A stretch of 64,000 bases of DNA from Actinospineispora acaciae DSM 45401 (GTDB taxonomy: Bacteria > Actinomycetota > Actinomycetes > Mycobacteriales > Pseudonocardiaceae), in contig NZ_JIAI01000002.1 in NCBI RefSeq assembly GCF_000620785.1, forward strand, positions 124,001 to 188,000. The letters are read 5' to 3'. Each line of letters begins with the position of its first letter. Position 1 is the stretch's first letter. Positions 1 through 8,778 of this stretch are shown piece by piece. The position numbers were made by a program, and so were the translations under genes. A model generated the notes under the pieces. That model was not told the DNA's origin. It made no database searches and saw only the letters and a list, made by a program, of their open reading frames with translations.

Positions 1-1046
1 GCGGGGGAGATGAAGTTGGCCACGATGTTGATCCCGACGGTGGCGATGGCGAAGGTCAGCGCGCCCAGCGCGATGGCGAACGCGTTGTCGATGCGGGCCA
101 CCGTCGCCACCGGGTCGGTGATCAGCTCGCCGAAGATCGGCAGGGTGAGCGAGGTGGTGACCACGACCAGGATGGAGAACACCAGGAAGTTGATCGGCAG
201 CCCCAGGAAGTTCCCGCGCCGCACCGCGTCGAACGAGCGCCCGTAGCGGGAGAAGTCGCCGAAGTTGAGCATCGGGCCGCAGAAGTACGACACCACCAGC
301 GCGATCGCGCCGAGCATCACCGGCACCGAGCTCCAGCCGGTGTAGCGGACCTCGCCGAGGGTCAGGTCGATCGCCGACCAGCCGGCGCGGTGGATCAGGT
401 ACCCGGTGAGCAGGAACATCACCACGTAGACCGCCGGGCCGCAGAAGTCGATGAACCGCCTGATGGACTCCATGCCGGTCCAGAACACCGCCGCCTGCAG
501 CACCCAGAGCAGCGTGAACGAGCACCAGCCCAGCAGCGAGAGCCCCACGAAGCCGTACTCGTGCACGTTCGCGTACGGGGTCAGCGCTGGGAACAGCTTG
601 AGCAGCACCACGTCCAGCGCGGCCGAGGCCAGGTAGGTCTGGATGCCGTACCAGGCCACCGCGATCAGCCCGCGCACGATGGCCGGGATGTTCGCCCCGA
701 GCACGCCGAACGCCGCGCGGCAGATCACCGGGTACGGCACCCCGGAGGCCTGGCTGGGCCTGGCCACCAGGTTGCAGAAGACGTTCACGATGCCGATCCC
801 GATCAGCAGCGCGACCAGCACCTGCCAGCTGGACAACCCGAGCATGAACAGGCTGCCGGCCGTGACGTAGCCGCCCACGCTGTGCACGTCCGACATCCAG
901 AACGCGAAGATGTTGTACGAGCCCCAGGACTGCCGGCGCAGCGGCGCGAGGTCGTCGTTGGTCAACCGGGGGTCGTAGCCCGGCTTGACCACACCGGCGC
1001 CGGTCTCGGTGGTTTCGGCCTGGGGGTGCGGCGCGACCTCTGTCAT
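1..1046 (-). CDS. NCS1-family nucleobase:cation symporter (3' end beyond window)
   Basis: Polytopic membrane protein that should import a purine, pyrimidine, hydantoin or allantoin with a cation. The 348 visible residues start with a soluble tail (MTEVAPHPQAETTETG) and then show alternating hydrophobic segments. Family-typical stretches are visible: the first helix with WMSDVHSVGGY, a second with GVPYPVICRAAFG, and CGPMLNFGDFSRYGRS in the middle. The C-terminus lies to the left of the window. The ATG at 1046 follows a short region with no strong ribosome site. Substrate cannot be told from sequence. The GntR regulator at 2287-2967 is the nearest candidate regulator, but a repeat-containing gene separates them, so the link is only positional. 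Confidence 0.85.
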   Translation of the reverse strand, partial: MTEVAPHPQAETTETGAGVVKPGYDPRLTNDDLAPLRRQSWGSYNIFAFWMSDVHSVGGYVTAGSLFMLGLSSWQVLVALLIGIGIVNVFCNLVARPSQASGVPYPVICRAAFGVLGANIPAIVRGLIAVAWYGIQTYLASAALDVVLLKLFPALTPYANVHEYGFVGLSLLGWCSFTLLWVLQAAVFWTGMESIRRFIDFCGPAVYVVMFLLTGYLIHRAGWSAIDLTLGEVRYTGWSSVPVMLGAIALVVSYFCGPMLNFGDFSRYGRSFDAVRRGNFLGLPINFLVFSILVVVTTSLTLPIFGELITDPVATVARIDNAFAIALGALTFAIATVGINIVANFISP

Positions 1047-1131
1047 GCCGGGTGACCGTATGTGTGCTGTGTTACACCGGCGTCACGCGAAACGTATATC
1101 TTTCGGGCCGCCCGATCTCGTCACCGCGCGC
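1047..1131. promoter_or_regulatory. Permease upstream region with a short inverted repeat
   Basis: 85 bases between the permease start and the stop of the repeat-protein gene, both read leftwards. It holds the AT-richer patch around 1088-1105, where CGAAA (1088-1092) and TTTCG (1101-1105) form a short inverted repeat around GTATAT. This could be the permease promoter or operator. The evidence is only base composition and the repeat. Confidence 0.3.
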
Positions 1132-2199
1132 TCAAGGCCGAGCGTAGTCGGCCCACCACCATCCATCGCCGAGCTCGATGCGCGGCCGCAGCCGCTGCCC
1201 CAACCCGTCGAGGCCGTCGTTCTCAGCCGGGCCGGTCAGGTGCACGAACCCGTACGGGGCGGTGTGCCCGATATCGATATGGGCCGGGAGCAACAGCACC
1301 GGAGCCCCACCCGGCTTGCCGATCGTCGCGGTGGCCATCTTGCCGTTTACCGACAGGCCTCGGTATCGCGGAGGCAGGTCGCTTCCGTCGCTCATCCACC
1401 TCTCGGGCTCGCCGAGCTCGCCGGACCGAGCCAGGCGCTCGACGGCCACGAAATCGCTCCGGTGCGCGACGAACCACCCCACAGCGAACACCGAACGCCA
1501 GTCGACGAGGCAGATGGTCGCACCCGCCGCCACCACGATCAGGCCGGTGGCCAGGCCGACCCGTCCACCCCGCGACCGGACCGTCATGTTCACGGCGACC
1601 ACGCTCGTCGTCAGGGCGACCAGCCACGCCGCCGCGAGCGGACCGGACGCCAACAACAACATCCAGGTGGAGAGCCACGGCCAGAACAGATGCATCGCGG
1701 CGACGGCGCCCCAGGACAGCGCGCAGGCCACCCACCATCTCGGCGGTCGGGGATCGGCGGGGCCGCCCGGCCCACACTGACGACGTACGGTCACGACCAC
1801 CGCGACCACTGTGAACGTCATCGCGGCCAGCCACGCCGCGACCATGACACCGAACCCATAGCCAGAAAGCCGGGTGACCAGCCACGATCCGAACACATTG
1901 CACGCGGCGACGGCGCCCCAGGACAGCGCGCAGGCCACCCACCATCTCGGCGGTCGGGGACCGGCAGCGGCGCCACCCAGCCCGAACAGACGTCGCACGG
2001 TCACGACCACCGCGACCACGGTGACCGTCAAGGCGGCCGGCCACACCACGAGCACGAGACCGATCGTGTAGACCCACAGCCTGCCGAAGAGCCACGACGC
2101 GAACAGATGCGTCGCGGCGGCGGCGGCGGTCCAGGACAGTGCGCAGGCCCCCCACCATGCCCAGACTCGGCGCACATCGCGCGGCGAACGGGTTTTCAT
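1132..2199 (-). CDS. Membrane protein with three tandem ~70-residue repeats, function unknown
   Basis: 355 residues. The first ~220 residues are three successive units, each opening with an arginine-flanked WWxACALSW segment, then a second hydrophobic stretch, and ending in a VVAVxxTVR-like strand followed by a Gly/Pro/Arg loop. Units 2 and 3 are nearly identical where they start: about 57 bases at 1697-1753 and 1904-1960 match almost exactly, 207 bases apart, so the duplication is recent or homogenised. Each unit could give two transmembrane helices. The C-terminal ~130 residues are soluble-looking (VNGKMATATIGKPGG, then a Trp-rich end GDGWWWADYARP). ATG 2199 is preferred over GTG 2202 because GAGGGG lies 7 bases before it. 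I do not recognise the family. Confidence 0.7.
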   Translation of the reverse strand: MKTRSPRDVRRVWAWWGACALSWTAAAAATHLFASWLFGRLWVYTIGLVLVVWPAALTVTVVAVVVTVRRLFGLGGAAAGPRPPRWWVACALSWGAVAACNVFGSWLVTRLSGYGFGVMVAAWLAAMTFTVVAVVVTVRRQCGPGGPADPRPPRWWVACALSWGAVAAMHLFWPWLSTWMLLLASGPLAAAWLVALTTSVVAVNMTVRSRGGRVGLATGLIVVAAGATICLVDWRSVFAVGWFVAHRSDFVAVERLARSGELGEPERWMSDGSDLPPRYRGLSVNGKMATATIGKPGGAPVLLLPAHIDIGHTAPYGFVHLTGPAENDGLDGLGQRLRPRIELGDGWWWADYARP

Positions 2200-2233
2200 C
2201 ACGGCGCCCCTCGTCGGTGAACAACCGTGCTGA

Positions 2234-2251
2234 CCCTCGGCGGAACGAGGG
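2234..2251 (-). terminator. Possible hairpin after the GntR gene
   Basis: CCCTCG (2234-2239) and CGAGGG (2246-2251) form a 6-bp stem with a 6-base loop, lying between the GntR stop and the repeat-protein start, both leftward genes. No T-run follows. It could also be a regulatory site for the repeat protein. Confidence 0.3.
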
Positions 2252-2286
2252 CGTTGGGGTCGGCCTGACGGGCCGGTACCCGTCGC

Positions 2287-2967
2287 CTAGATCAGCAGTT
2301 GCAGGCGGCGGTGGTGCCGGCGGGCGACCCGCACCAGCTCGGCGCCGTCCCTGGCCAGGAACGCGGCGAGCAGCGCATCGTGGTCGGCGTGCAGATCGGC
2401 CCGGCCCGCCTCGGTGACCTGGGCCATCGGCTGCACCGGCTCGGTCAGGTTCCACGCGGACTCCAGCATGCCCAACAGCCGGCGCATCCCGCACGGGCGG
2501 ACCAGCGCCCAGTGGAACCGCCGGCTGTCACGGTGGTAGGCGCGGAGGTCGGCGGTGCGCACGGCATGGTCGAGGGCCTGGTAGGCGGCGTTCGCCTCGG
2601 CGTCGTCGTCCGGGCCCGCGGCGGTCACGGCGGCCGCCAGCGCGGCGGTCTCCAGCACCTCGCGAACCAGGTACAGCTCGTGCAGCTCGGCGTCGGTCAG
2701 CCTGGCCACCGTGTAGCCGCCGTTCGGCCGGTGCTCGACAAGGCCCTCGCCGACCATCGTCATGAGCGCCTCGCGGACCGGGATCCGGCTGACCCCGAAC
2801 ACGGCGGCCACCTCGTCCGGCGGGATCGGGGTGCCCGGCGGGACGCCGCCGTCGAGCACGCAGCGGCGCAGCTCGTCCAGGATGACGGCGCTCGGGCTCC
2901 CTTCGGTGGCCTGTGTCCCGTCCGTCAGCCGGGCGATGAACAAAGAATGGCGCCGGCGCCGTGGCAT
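2287..2967 (-). CDS. GntR-family regulator, FadR/FCD type
   Basis: 226 residues. The N-terminal ~75 residues form a winged helix: AVILDELRRCVLDGGVPPGTPI, then DEVAAVFGVSRIPVREAL with the typical SRxPVREAL recognition helix, then a wing ending GGYTVARLT. The rest is an all-helical effector domain (ELHELYLVREVLE, then AYHRDSRRFHWAL and HADHDALLAAF) matching the FCD fold, which usually binds a carboxylate with a metal held by Asp/His residues. ATG 2967 has an excellent GGAGGAGG site just upstream. It is divergent from sbcD. Its target is unknown; the nearby permease is a guess. Confidence 0.88.
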   Translation of the reverse strand: MPRRRRHSLFIARLTDGTQATEGSPSAVILDELRRCVLDGGVPPGTPIPPDEVAAVFGVSRIPVREALMTMVGEGLVEHRPNGGYTVARLTDAELHELYLVREVLETAALAAAVTAAGPDDDAEANAAYQALDHAVRTADLRAYHRDSRRFHWALVRPCGMRRLLGMLESAWNLTEPVQPMAQVTEAGRADLHADHDALLAAFLARDGAELVRVARRHHRRLQLLI

Positions 2968-3036
2968 GGCTCCTCCTCCGGGAGAGGGGCACCTGGTCGA
3001 GGAGTGCAGGCTAGGCACGCTTACCGTTGGCGGTCT

Positions 3037-4206
3037 ATGCGCTTCCTGCACACCTCCGACTGGCACGTCGGCAAGACGCTCAAGGGGCGGTCCCGCCTCG
3101 ACGAGCAGCGCGAGGTGCTGCGCGAGATCGTCCAGGTGGTGCGGGACGAGCGGGTCGACGCGGTGCTCGTCGCCGGCGACCTCTACGACAGCGCCGCGCC
3201 GGGCGCGCCGGCCCAACAGTTGGTCATGGGCGCGCTGCTGGCGCTGGCCGAGACGGGGGCCCAGGTCGTCGCGATCGCGGGCAACCACGACCACGCGGCC
3301 ACCCTGGACGCCTACCGCCCGCTGGCGGGGCACGCCGGGATCACCCTGGTCGGCGGGGTGCGGCCGGCGGAGAACGGCGGGGTGGTGCGGTTCGAGGCGC
3401 GGTCCACCGGGGAGCCGGTCACGGTGGCGGTCCTGCCGTTCGTGTCCCAGCGCTACGCGGTGCGGGCCGCCGAGCTGGTCAGCCAGACCCCGGCGGAGAG
3501 CTCGGCCGGCTACGACCAGCTCGTCCGTGACGTCCTGGGCACGCTGACGGCTTCGTTTGCGGACCACACGGTGAACCTCGTGATGGCGCATCTGACGGTC
3601 ACCGGCGGGGCGTTTGGCGGCGGTGAGCGCGCCGCGCAGTCGATCTTCGAGTACCACGTGCCGGCGTCGATCTTCCCGGCGGAGGCGCACTACGTGGCGC
3701 TCGGTCACCTGCACCGCCGGCAGAGCCTGCCCGCGCCGTGCCCGGTGCACTACTGCGGCGCCCCGCTCGCGGTGGACTTCGGCGAGCAGGACAACACCAA
3801 CGTGGTCTGCCTGGTGGAGGCCTCGCCAGGGCTGCCGGCGAAGGTGCGCGACATCCCGATCACCTCGGGCCGCCGGCTGCGGACGCTGCGCGGCACCGTC
3901 AACGAGCTGGCCGAGCTGGCCCCCGAGGCGGGCGAGGACTACCTGCGGGTGTGGGTGCGCGAGCCGGCGCGGGCGGGGCTGCGCGACGAGGTGCTGGAGC
4001 TGCTGCCGAACGCGCTGGAGGTCCGGATCGACCCGGAGTTCGCCGCGCCGGTGGAGGGGTCGCGGCCGGCGGCGGGGCCGGGCGTGGAGCGGACGCCGGG
4101 CGAGCTGTTCGACCAGTACTGCGCCGAGCACGGGGTGGCCGACGAGCGGGTGGCCGCGCTGTTCGCCAGGCTGCACGACAGGGTCAGCGGGGGAGACACG
4201 AGCTGA
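3037..4206 (+). CDS. sbcD: SbcD nuclease subunit (Mre11 family)
   Basis: 389 residues. Metallophosphoesterase subunit of the SbcCD complex, which degrades hairpins and blocked double-strand ends during DNA repair. All phosphoesterase motifs are visible: DWH at residues 8-10, GDLYD at 47-51, GNHDH at 82-86, MAHLTVTGG, and GHLHRR near residue 225. The length is normal. The stop overlaps the start of sbcC (TGATG), so the two subunits are translationally coupled. There is no strong ribosome site before ATG 3037. I saw no LexA box in the 69-base divergent gap to the GntR gene. Confidence 0.96.
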   Translation: MRFLHTSDWHVGKTLKGRSRLDEQREVLREIVQVVRDERVDAVLVAGDLYDSAAPGAPAQQLVMGALLALAETGAQVVAIAGNHDHAATLDAYRPLAGHAGITLVGGVRPAENGGVVRFEARSTGEPVTVAVLPFVSQRYAVRAAELVSQTPAESSAGYDQLVRDVLGTLTASFADHTVNLVMAHLTVTGGAFGGGERAAQSIFEYHVPASIFPAEAHYVALGHLHRRQSLPAPCPVHYCGAPLAVDFGEQDNTNVVCLVEASPGLPAKVRDIPITSGRRLRTLRGTVNELAELAPEAGEDYLRVWVREPARAGLRDEVLELLPNALEVRIDPEFAAPVEGSRPAAGPGVERTPGELFDQYCAEHGVADERVAALFARLHDRVSGGDTS

Positions 4207-7200
4207 TGCGGCCGGTGCTGCTGGAGATGCACGGGTTCGCCGCGTTCCGCGAGCCCGCCACCGTGGACTTCACCGGCGCCGAGTACTTCGCGCTGGTCGG
4301 GCCGACCGGCTCCGGCAAGTCCACGGTGATCGACGCGATGACGTTCGCGCTGTACGGCTCGGTGCCGCGCTGGGACGACAGGCGCACGGTGGCGCTGGCG
4401 CTCTCGCCCACCGCGAACCGGGGCACGGTGCGGCTGTTCTTCGACGTCGGCCCGGCCCGGTACGTGGTGGCCCGGGAGCTGCGCCGGGCGGCCAGCGGTG
4501 GTGTGACCGTCCGCAACGCCCGGCTGGAGCGGGTGCTCGCCGAGGACACCGAGGTCCTGGCCCACGACGGCGCGGTGTCCAAGGCCGTGGAGGAGCTGCT
4601 CGGGCTGCCGTTCGAGCAGTTCTGCATCTGCGTGGTGCTGCCGCAGGGCGACTTCGCCCAGTTCCTGCACGCCAAGCCGGCCGACCGGCAGCGCACCCTG
4701 ACCCGGATCCTGGGCCTGGGCATGTACGAGACCATGGCCAAGGAGGCCGGCGCCGAGGCCCGCCTGGCCGCCCAGCGCGCCGAGCTGCTCGGCGAACAGC
4801 TCGCCGGGTACGCCGACGCCACCGAGGACGCGCTCGCCGAGGCCTCGGAGCGGGAGAACGCGCTGTCCGCCCTGGTCGAACGGGTGCAGCGGGCGCTGCC
4901 AGGGCTGGCCGACGCGGACGCCGAGGCCGACGCGGCGCACTGCGCCACCGAGGAGCTGGCCGCCGAGCGCGACGCGCTGTCCGGGCTGCGGCCCCCGGAC
5001 GGGCTGGTCGACCTGGCCGACCGGGCCCGGGACACCTCCGCCGTGCTGGCCGACGCCCGCGACCGGATGGCCGCCGCCGAGCACGCCGACACCGAGGCCC
5101 GCGACCGGCTGGCCGCCGCGCCGGACCGCGAGCCGCTGCGCCAGCTGCGCCGCGACCACGCCGAGCTGGCCGAGCTGCACCGGCGGCTGCCCGAGCTGGA
5201 CGACACCGCGTCGGCCCAGGCACACCGGACCGAGGCCGCCGAGGCCGCCGCGACCGAGGCCGACGCCACCCTGGACGCCGCGCGGGCGGCCAGGGACCAG
5301 GCGGTGGCCGGCCGGGAGCGGCTGCGCGAGGAGGCCTCCCGGCTGGCCGACGAGTGGGCCGCGCTGACCTCGCTGCGCGTCCCGCACGGCGTGGTCGAGC
5401 TGGACGAGCAGCGGGCGGCCGCCGCCGACGCGCTGGACGCCGCCCGCCGCGAGCTGGCCGACGCCGAGGCCGCCGACGCCGACGCCCGCGATGCGCTGGC
5501 CGACGCCCCCGACCGAGGCTGGCTGGAGCAGGCCCGCCGCGACCACGTCGAGCTGCTCACCGCCGAGCGTGCCTGGCGGGCGGTGTCCGCGCGGCACGAC
5601 ACCGCCGCCGCCCTCGCCGACGAGGCCAACGCCGCGCTCGCCGACGCCGACCGGGCGCTGGCCGTGGCCCGGCTGGAACGCGACATGGTGGCCCGCTCCG
5701 ACCTGGTCGCCGCGCTGCGCCCGACCCTGACGCCGCACCAGCCGTGCCCGGTGTGCGAGCAGACGGTGCACACCCTGCCGCCGCACGCCGAGGCCGCCGA
5801 CCTGTCCGAGGCCAACGAGGAGGTGCACCGGGCCGGCGAGCGCCGCGACCGGGCCGCCGCCGAGCAGCGCACCGCCGCCGAGGCCGACCACCGCGCCGCC
5901 GCCGAGCTGGACGCCCTGACCGTCCGCATCGACTCGCTGCGCGCCCGGCTGACCGACGCGCCGGCCGCCCCCGAGGAGGTCGACGCAAGGCTGGCCACCC
6001 TGGACCGGCTGACCGCCGCCGCCAGGTCCGCCGACGACCGGTTCCGCCGGGCCCGCCGGGCGGCCGCCGAGGCCGAGGCCGCCGACGCCGAGGCCGCCCG
6101 CCGGCTGGCCTCCGCCGGCGCGGAGCTGCGCGCGGCCCGCGACCCGCTGGTGGCGCTGGGCGCGCCGGCGCTCGACCCGGACGACCCGGTGCGCTCGTGG
6201 CGCGAGCTCACCGAATGGGCCACCGAGGCGGCCGCCGAGCGCGCCGGCTGGCTGACCGACACCGAGCGGGCGGCCGCCGAGGCGGAGCGCGCGCACGCCG
6301 ACGCCGCACGCGTCCTCGACGCCGCCGCCGAGCGGGCCGAGCACCGCCGCGCCGAGCACACCGAGGCGGTCCGCGCCGAGCAGGACGCCCTGGGCGAGCT
6401 GGCCCGTGCCCGGCAGCGCCGCGACCAGCTCAGCGAAACCCTGGCCGACGCGCCGCCGGACGAGGAGCTGGCCCGCCGGCTGGCCGAGCTGGACGAGCTG
6501 GACGCCGAGGTCCAGGCCGCCGACGCCGGCCTGCGCTCGGCCCGGTCCGGGCTGCGGGAGGCCTGGGAGGCCGCCGCCGAGGTGTCCGGCCTGGTGGATC
6601 GGGGCTGGCGGGCGCTGCGCGCGGCCAGGGACCCGCTGGTCGGTCTGGGCGCCCCGATGCTGGACGCCCCGGCGGACGCCGAGAACGACGACCCCGACGA
6701 CCCGGACGAGGACAGCGACGACCCGGACGGCCCCGGCGATCACCTGGTCGCGGCGTGGCACACGCTGGTCGGCTGGGCGCGGCGGGCGGCCACCGACCGG
6801 GACCGCCGGCTGACGGCCGCGCGCGAGCAGCTCGACGACGCCCGCCGCCGCCTCGACGAGGCCCGCCGCGCGCTGGCCGCCGAGCTGGCCGAGCACGGCG
6901 TGACCCCGGCCGACGACGGGGACGACCCAGACGACCGTGACTTGGTGACCACCGCCGCCCCCGCCGCGTCCGCCGCCCTGGAGCGGGCCCGCGCCGCCAC
7001 CGCCCGGCTGGCCGAACGCCGCGACGCCGCCGCCGCGCTGGCCGCCGACCGGGACGCCGCCGAGCAGGCCCGCGAGGTGGCCCGGATGCTGGCCGGGCTG
7101 CTGCGCTCGGACGCGTTCCCGCGCTGGCTGGTGGCCTCCGCGCTGGACGCTCTGGTCGCGGACGCCTCACGCAACCTGTCCGAGCTGTCCGGCGGCCAGT

Positions 7201-7580
7201 TCGAGCTGGCCCACGCCGACGGCGAGTTCCTGGTCGTCGACCACGCCGACGCGGACGCGCACCGGCCGGTCAAGACGCTGTCCGGCGGGGAGACCTTCCA
7301 GGCCAGCCTGGCGCTGGCGCTCGCGCTGTCCGAGCAGCTCGCCTCCCTCGCCGCGGCCGGCGCCGCCAAGCTGGACTCGATCTTCCTGGACGAGGGCTTC
7401 GGCACCCTTGACGAGGCCAACCTGGAGCTGGTGGCCGGCACCCTGGAGAACCTGGCCACCCTGGGCGACCGGATGGTCGGCGTGATCACCCACGTGCCGG
7501 CGCTGGCCGAGCGGGTGCCCGTCCGGTTCGTCGTGACCCGCGACCAGCGCACCGCCTCGGTCACCCGCGAGCCGAACTGA
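4206..7580 (+). CDS. sbcC: SbcC ATPase subunit (Rad50-like)
   Basis: 1124 residues. SMC-like ATPase partner of SbcD. Walker A is GPTGSGKST at 32-40, the Q-loop region LPQGDFAQFL follows, the zinc hook is CPVC at 514-517, the signature LSGGE is at 1025-1029 and Walker B SIFLDEG at 1058-1064. Between them lie two long Ala/Glu/Arg-rich coiled-coil arms. The arms carry repeated blocks: APDRxxLxQxRRDHxEL occurs twice before the hook, and AARDPLVxLGAPxLD twice after it. The second of these contains an acidic, Asp/Pro-rich insert at about 821-838. The 3' end overlaps the convergent VOC gene by 20 bases. Confidence 0.96.
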   Translation: MRPVLLEMHGFAAFREPATVDFTGAEYFALVGPTGSGKSTVIDAMTFALYGSVPRWDDRRTVALALSPTANRGTVRLFFDVGPARYVVARELRRAASGGVTVRNARLERVLAEDTEVLAHDGAVSKAVEELLGLPFEQFCICVVLPQGDFAQFLHAKPADRQRTLTRILGLGMYETMAKEAGAEARLAAQRAELLGEQLAGYADATEDALAEASERENALSALVERVQRALPGLADADAEADAAHCATEELAAERDALSGLRPPDGLVDLADRARDTSAVLADARDRMAAAEHADTEARDRLAAAPDREPLRQLRRDHAELAELHRRLPELDDTASAQAHRTEAAEAAATEADATLDAARAARDQAVAGRERLREEASRLADEWAALTSLRVPHGVVELDEQRAAAADALDAARRELADAEAADADARDALADAPDRGWLEQARRDHVELLTAERAWRAVSARHDTAAALADEANAALADADRALAVARLERDMVARSDLVAALRPTLTPHQPCPVCEQTVHTLPPHAEAADLSEANEEVHRAGERRDRAAAEQRTAAEADHRAAAELDALTVRIDSLRARLTDAPAAPEEVDARLATLDRLTAAARSADDRFRRARRAAAEAEAADAEAARRLASAGAELRAARDPLVALGAPALDPDDPVRSWRELTEWATEAAAERAGWLTDTERAAAEAERAHADAARVLDAAAERAEHRRAEHTEAVRAEQDALGELARARQRRDQLSETLADAPPDEELARRLAELDELDAEVQAADAGLRSARSGLREAWEAAAEVSGLVDRGWRALRAARDPLVGLGAPMLDAPADAENDDPDDPDEDSDDPDGPGDHLVAAWHTLVGWARRAATDRDRRLTAAREQLDDARRRLDEARRALAAELAEHGVTPADDGDDPDDRDLVTTAAPAASAALERARAATARLAERRDAAAALAADRDAAEQAREVARMLAGLLRSDAFPRWLVASALDALVADASRNLSELSGGQFELAHADGEFLVVDHADADAHRPVKTLSGGETFQASLALALALSEQLASLAAAGAAKLDSIFLDEGFGTLDEANLELVAGTLENLATLGDRMVGVITHVPALAERVPVRFVVTRDQRTASVTREPN

Positions 7581-8004
7581 ACGCCTCCGCCGCCGCGCGG
7601 ATCAGCTCGTCCGCCGGCACGTCGCGCAGGTGCTGGCTCAACCCCCAGCGGTGGCCGAACGGGTCGATCACCTGGCCGTGCCGGGTGCCCCAGAAACTGT
7701 CCGCCAGCGGATGGAACACCTCCGCCCCGGCGTCGAGCGCACGCTGCCACAGCGCGTCCACGTCGTCGGTGCTGATCTGCAGCGCGCCGTAGGTGCCGCC
7801 CAGGGCGCGCGGCGAGACGATGCCCAGCTCGGGGAACTCGTCGGCGATCCGCACCTCGGAGTCGCCGATCCACAGCTCCACGGACACCAGCTTGCCGCTG
7901 GGCAGCGGGATGCGGCCGCGTTCGCGCGCGCCGAACGCCATGGCGTACCACCTGGCGGCGTGTGCCGCGTCGTGCACCACCAGGTGCGCGGAGATCGTGG
8001 CCAT
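7561..8004 (-). CDS. VOC-superfamily (glyoxalase-like, PhnB type) protein
   Basis: 147 residues with the paired beta-alpha-beta-beta-beta modules of the VOC fold: AHLVVHDAAHAARWYAMAFGA in the first half, and ALQISTDDVDALWQRALDAGA followed by the family-typical IDPFGHRWGLSQH in the second. Such proteins act on small molecules or act as antibiotic-binding or resistance proteins; the substrate is unknown. ATG 8004 faces away from the TetR gene across a 30-base gap filled by a palindromic site, so joint control by that TetR is likely. The end overlaps sbcC. Confidence 0.85.
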   Translation of the reverse strand: MATISAHLVVHDAAHAARWYAMAFGARERGRIPLPSGKLVSVELWIGDSEVRIADEFPELGIVSPRALGGTYGALQISTDDVDALWQRALDAGAEVFHPLADSFWGTRHGQVIDPFGHRWGLSQHLRDVPADELIRAAAEAFSSARG

Positions 8005-8012
8005 GCGTGCGA

Positions 8013-8048
8013 CTATACAGTTTGTCTAGACAGCATGTATAGACAAAC
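8013..8048. promoter_or_regulatory. Palindromic TetR operator between VOC and tetR genes
   Basis: Three overlapping inverted repeats occupy the divergent gap. TGTCTAGACA (8023-8032) is a perfect 10-bp palindrome. CTATACA (8013-8019) is mirrored by TGTATAG (8037-8043). GTTTGTCTA (8020-8028) is mirrored by TAGACAAAC (8040-8048). They lie between a VOC start at 8004 and a TetR start at 8035 or 8071, a standard place for TetR self-control. The repeats are seen directly; protein binding is inferred. Confidence 0.7.
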
Positions 8049-8778
8049 CGAACTGATAGCTTCTCCGCCCGTGACGAACGGACCAGGAACGCCGAAACGG
8101 GCACCCCGCCGGCACGGCCGACGATCGGCCCCGATCTCGACAACGTCGGGGCAGGACCTGCGGGAGGCGATCCTGGCCGCCACCGAGCACCTGCTGGCCT
8201 CGCACCGGTTCGGCGACCTGAGCGTCGCGGACATCCTGACCGCCGCGAGCGTGTCCCGGGGTAGCTTCTACTTCTACTTCGACGGCAAGCACGACGTGCT
8301 CGCCGAGCTGGTCAAAAGGGTGGTCGCGCGCGGGCACGAGGCCGCCGAGCCCTGGCTGGCCACTCCGGACGGCGGCACGGCGGGCAAGGCCGACGCGCTG
8401 CGCGCCGGGACCGCCGCCGGCGCCCGCCTCTGGCTCGCGCACGCCCCGGTGCTGCGCGCGATCGTGGAGAACTGGCGGACCGACCCCCGGCTGACCGCGC
8501 TGTGGCTGGACCAGATGCGGACCTTCACCGACGCCGCCGTCCGCCAGATCGAGTCCGACCCGGTGGCCACCGCGCGGCTGGCCGGCCGGAACGTCGAGGC
8601 CGTCGCCGGCGGCCTGTGCTGGCTCGGCGAGCGGCTCTACTACCTGGCCGCCTGCGGCGTGGCGCCCTACGACGACGAGGACACCCTGATCGACACCCTG
8701 TCCCACTTCTGGACCTCGACGCTCTACGGCGAGCCCCCGCCCGGCGCGACGGGGGTCGGAGCTACCGTGCCGGGATGA
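8035..8778 (+). CDS. TetR-family transcriptional regulator
   Basis: 247 residues. The N-terminal winged-helix region reads REAILAATEHLLASHRFGDLSVADILTAASVSRGSFYFYFDGKHDVLAEL, the standard TetR DNA-binding module, here shown only as its family pattern. The effector domain is all-helical. ATG 8035 lies inside the palindromic operator; an in-frame GTG at 8071 is the main alternative and would leave the operator fully upstream. The stop overlaps the start of the next gene (ATGA at 8775-8778), so the regulator and the NurA-like gene are translated together. Confidence 0.88.
   Translation: MYRQTELIASPPVTNGPGTPKRAPRRHGRRSAPISTTSGQDLREAILAATEHLLASHRFGDLSVADILTAASVSRGSFYFYFDGKHDVLAELVKRVVARGHEAAEPWLATPDGGTAGKADALRAGTAAGARLWLAHAPVLRAIVENWRTDPRLTALWLDQMRTFTDAAVRQIESDPVATARLAGRNVEAVAGGLCWLGERLYYLAACGVAPYDDEDTLIDTLSHFWTSTLYGEPPPGATGVGATVPG

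Noticed and set aside
2968..3036. SOS (LexA) box before sbcCD
   Set aside because: No sequence close to the actinobacterial LexA consensus is present in this gap.
3614..6940. Long open frame overlapping sbcD-sbcC on the + strand in another frame (about 1100 codons)
   Set aside because: It is very Arg/Gly/Pro-rich with no family motifs, and lies over genes with intact catalytic motifs. It is a GC-bias shadow.
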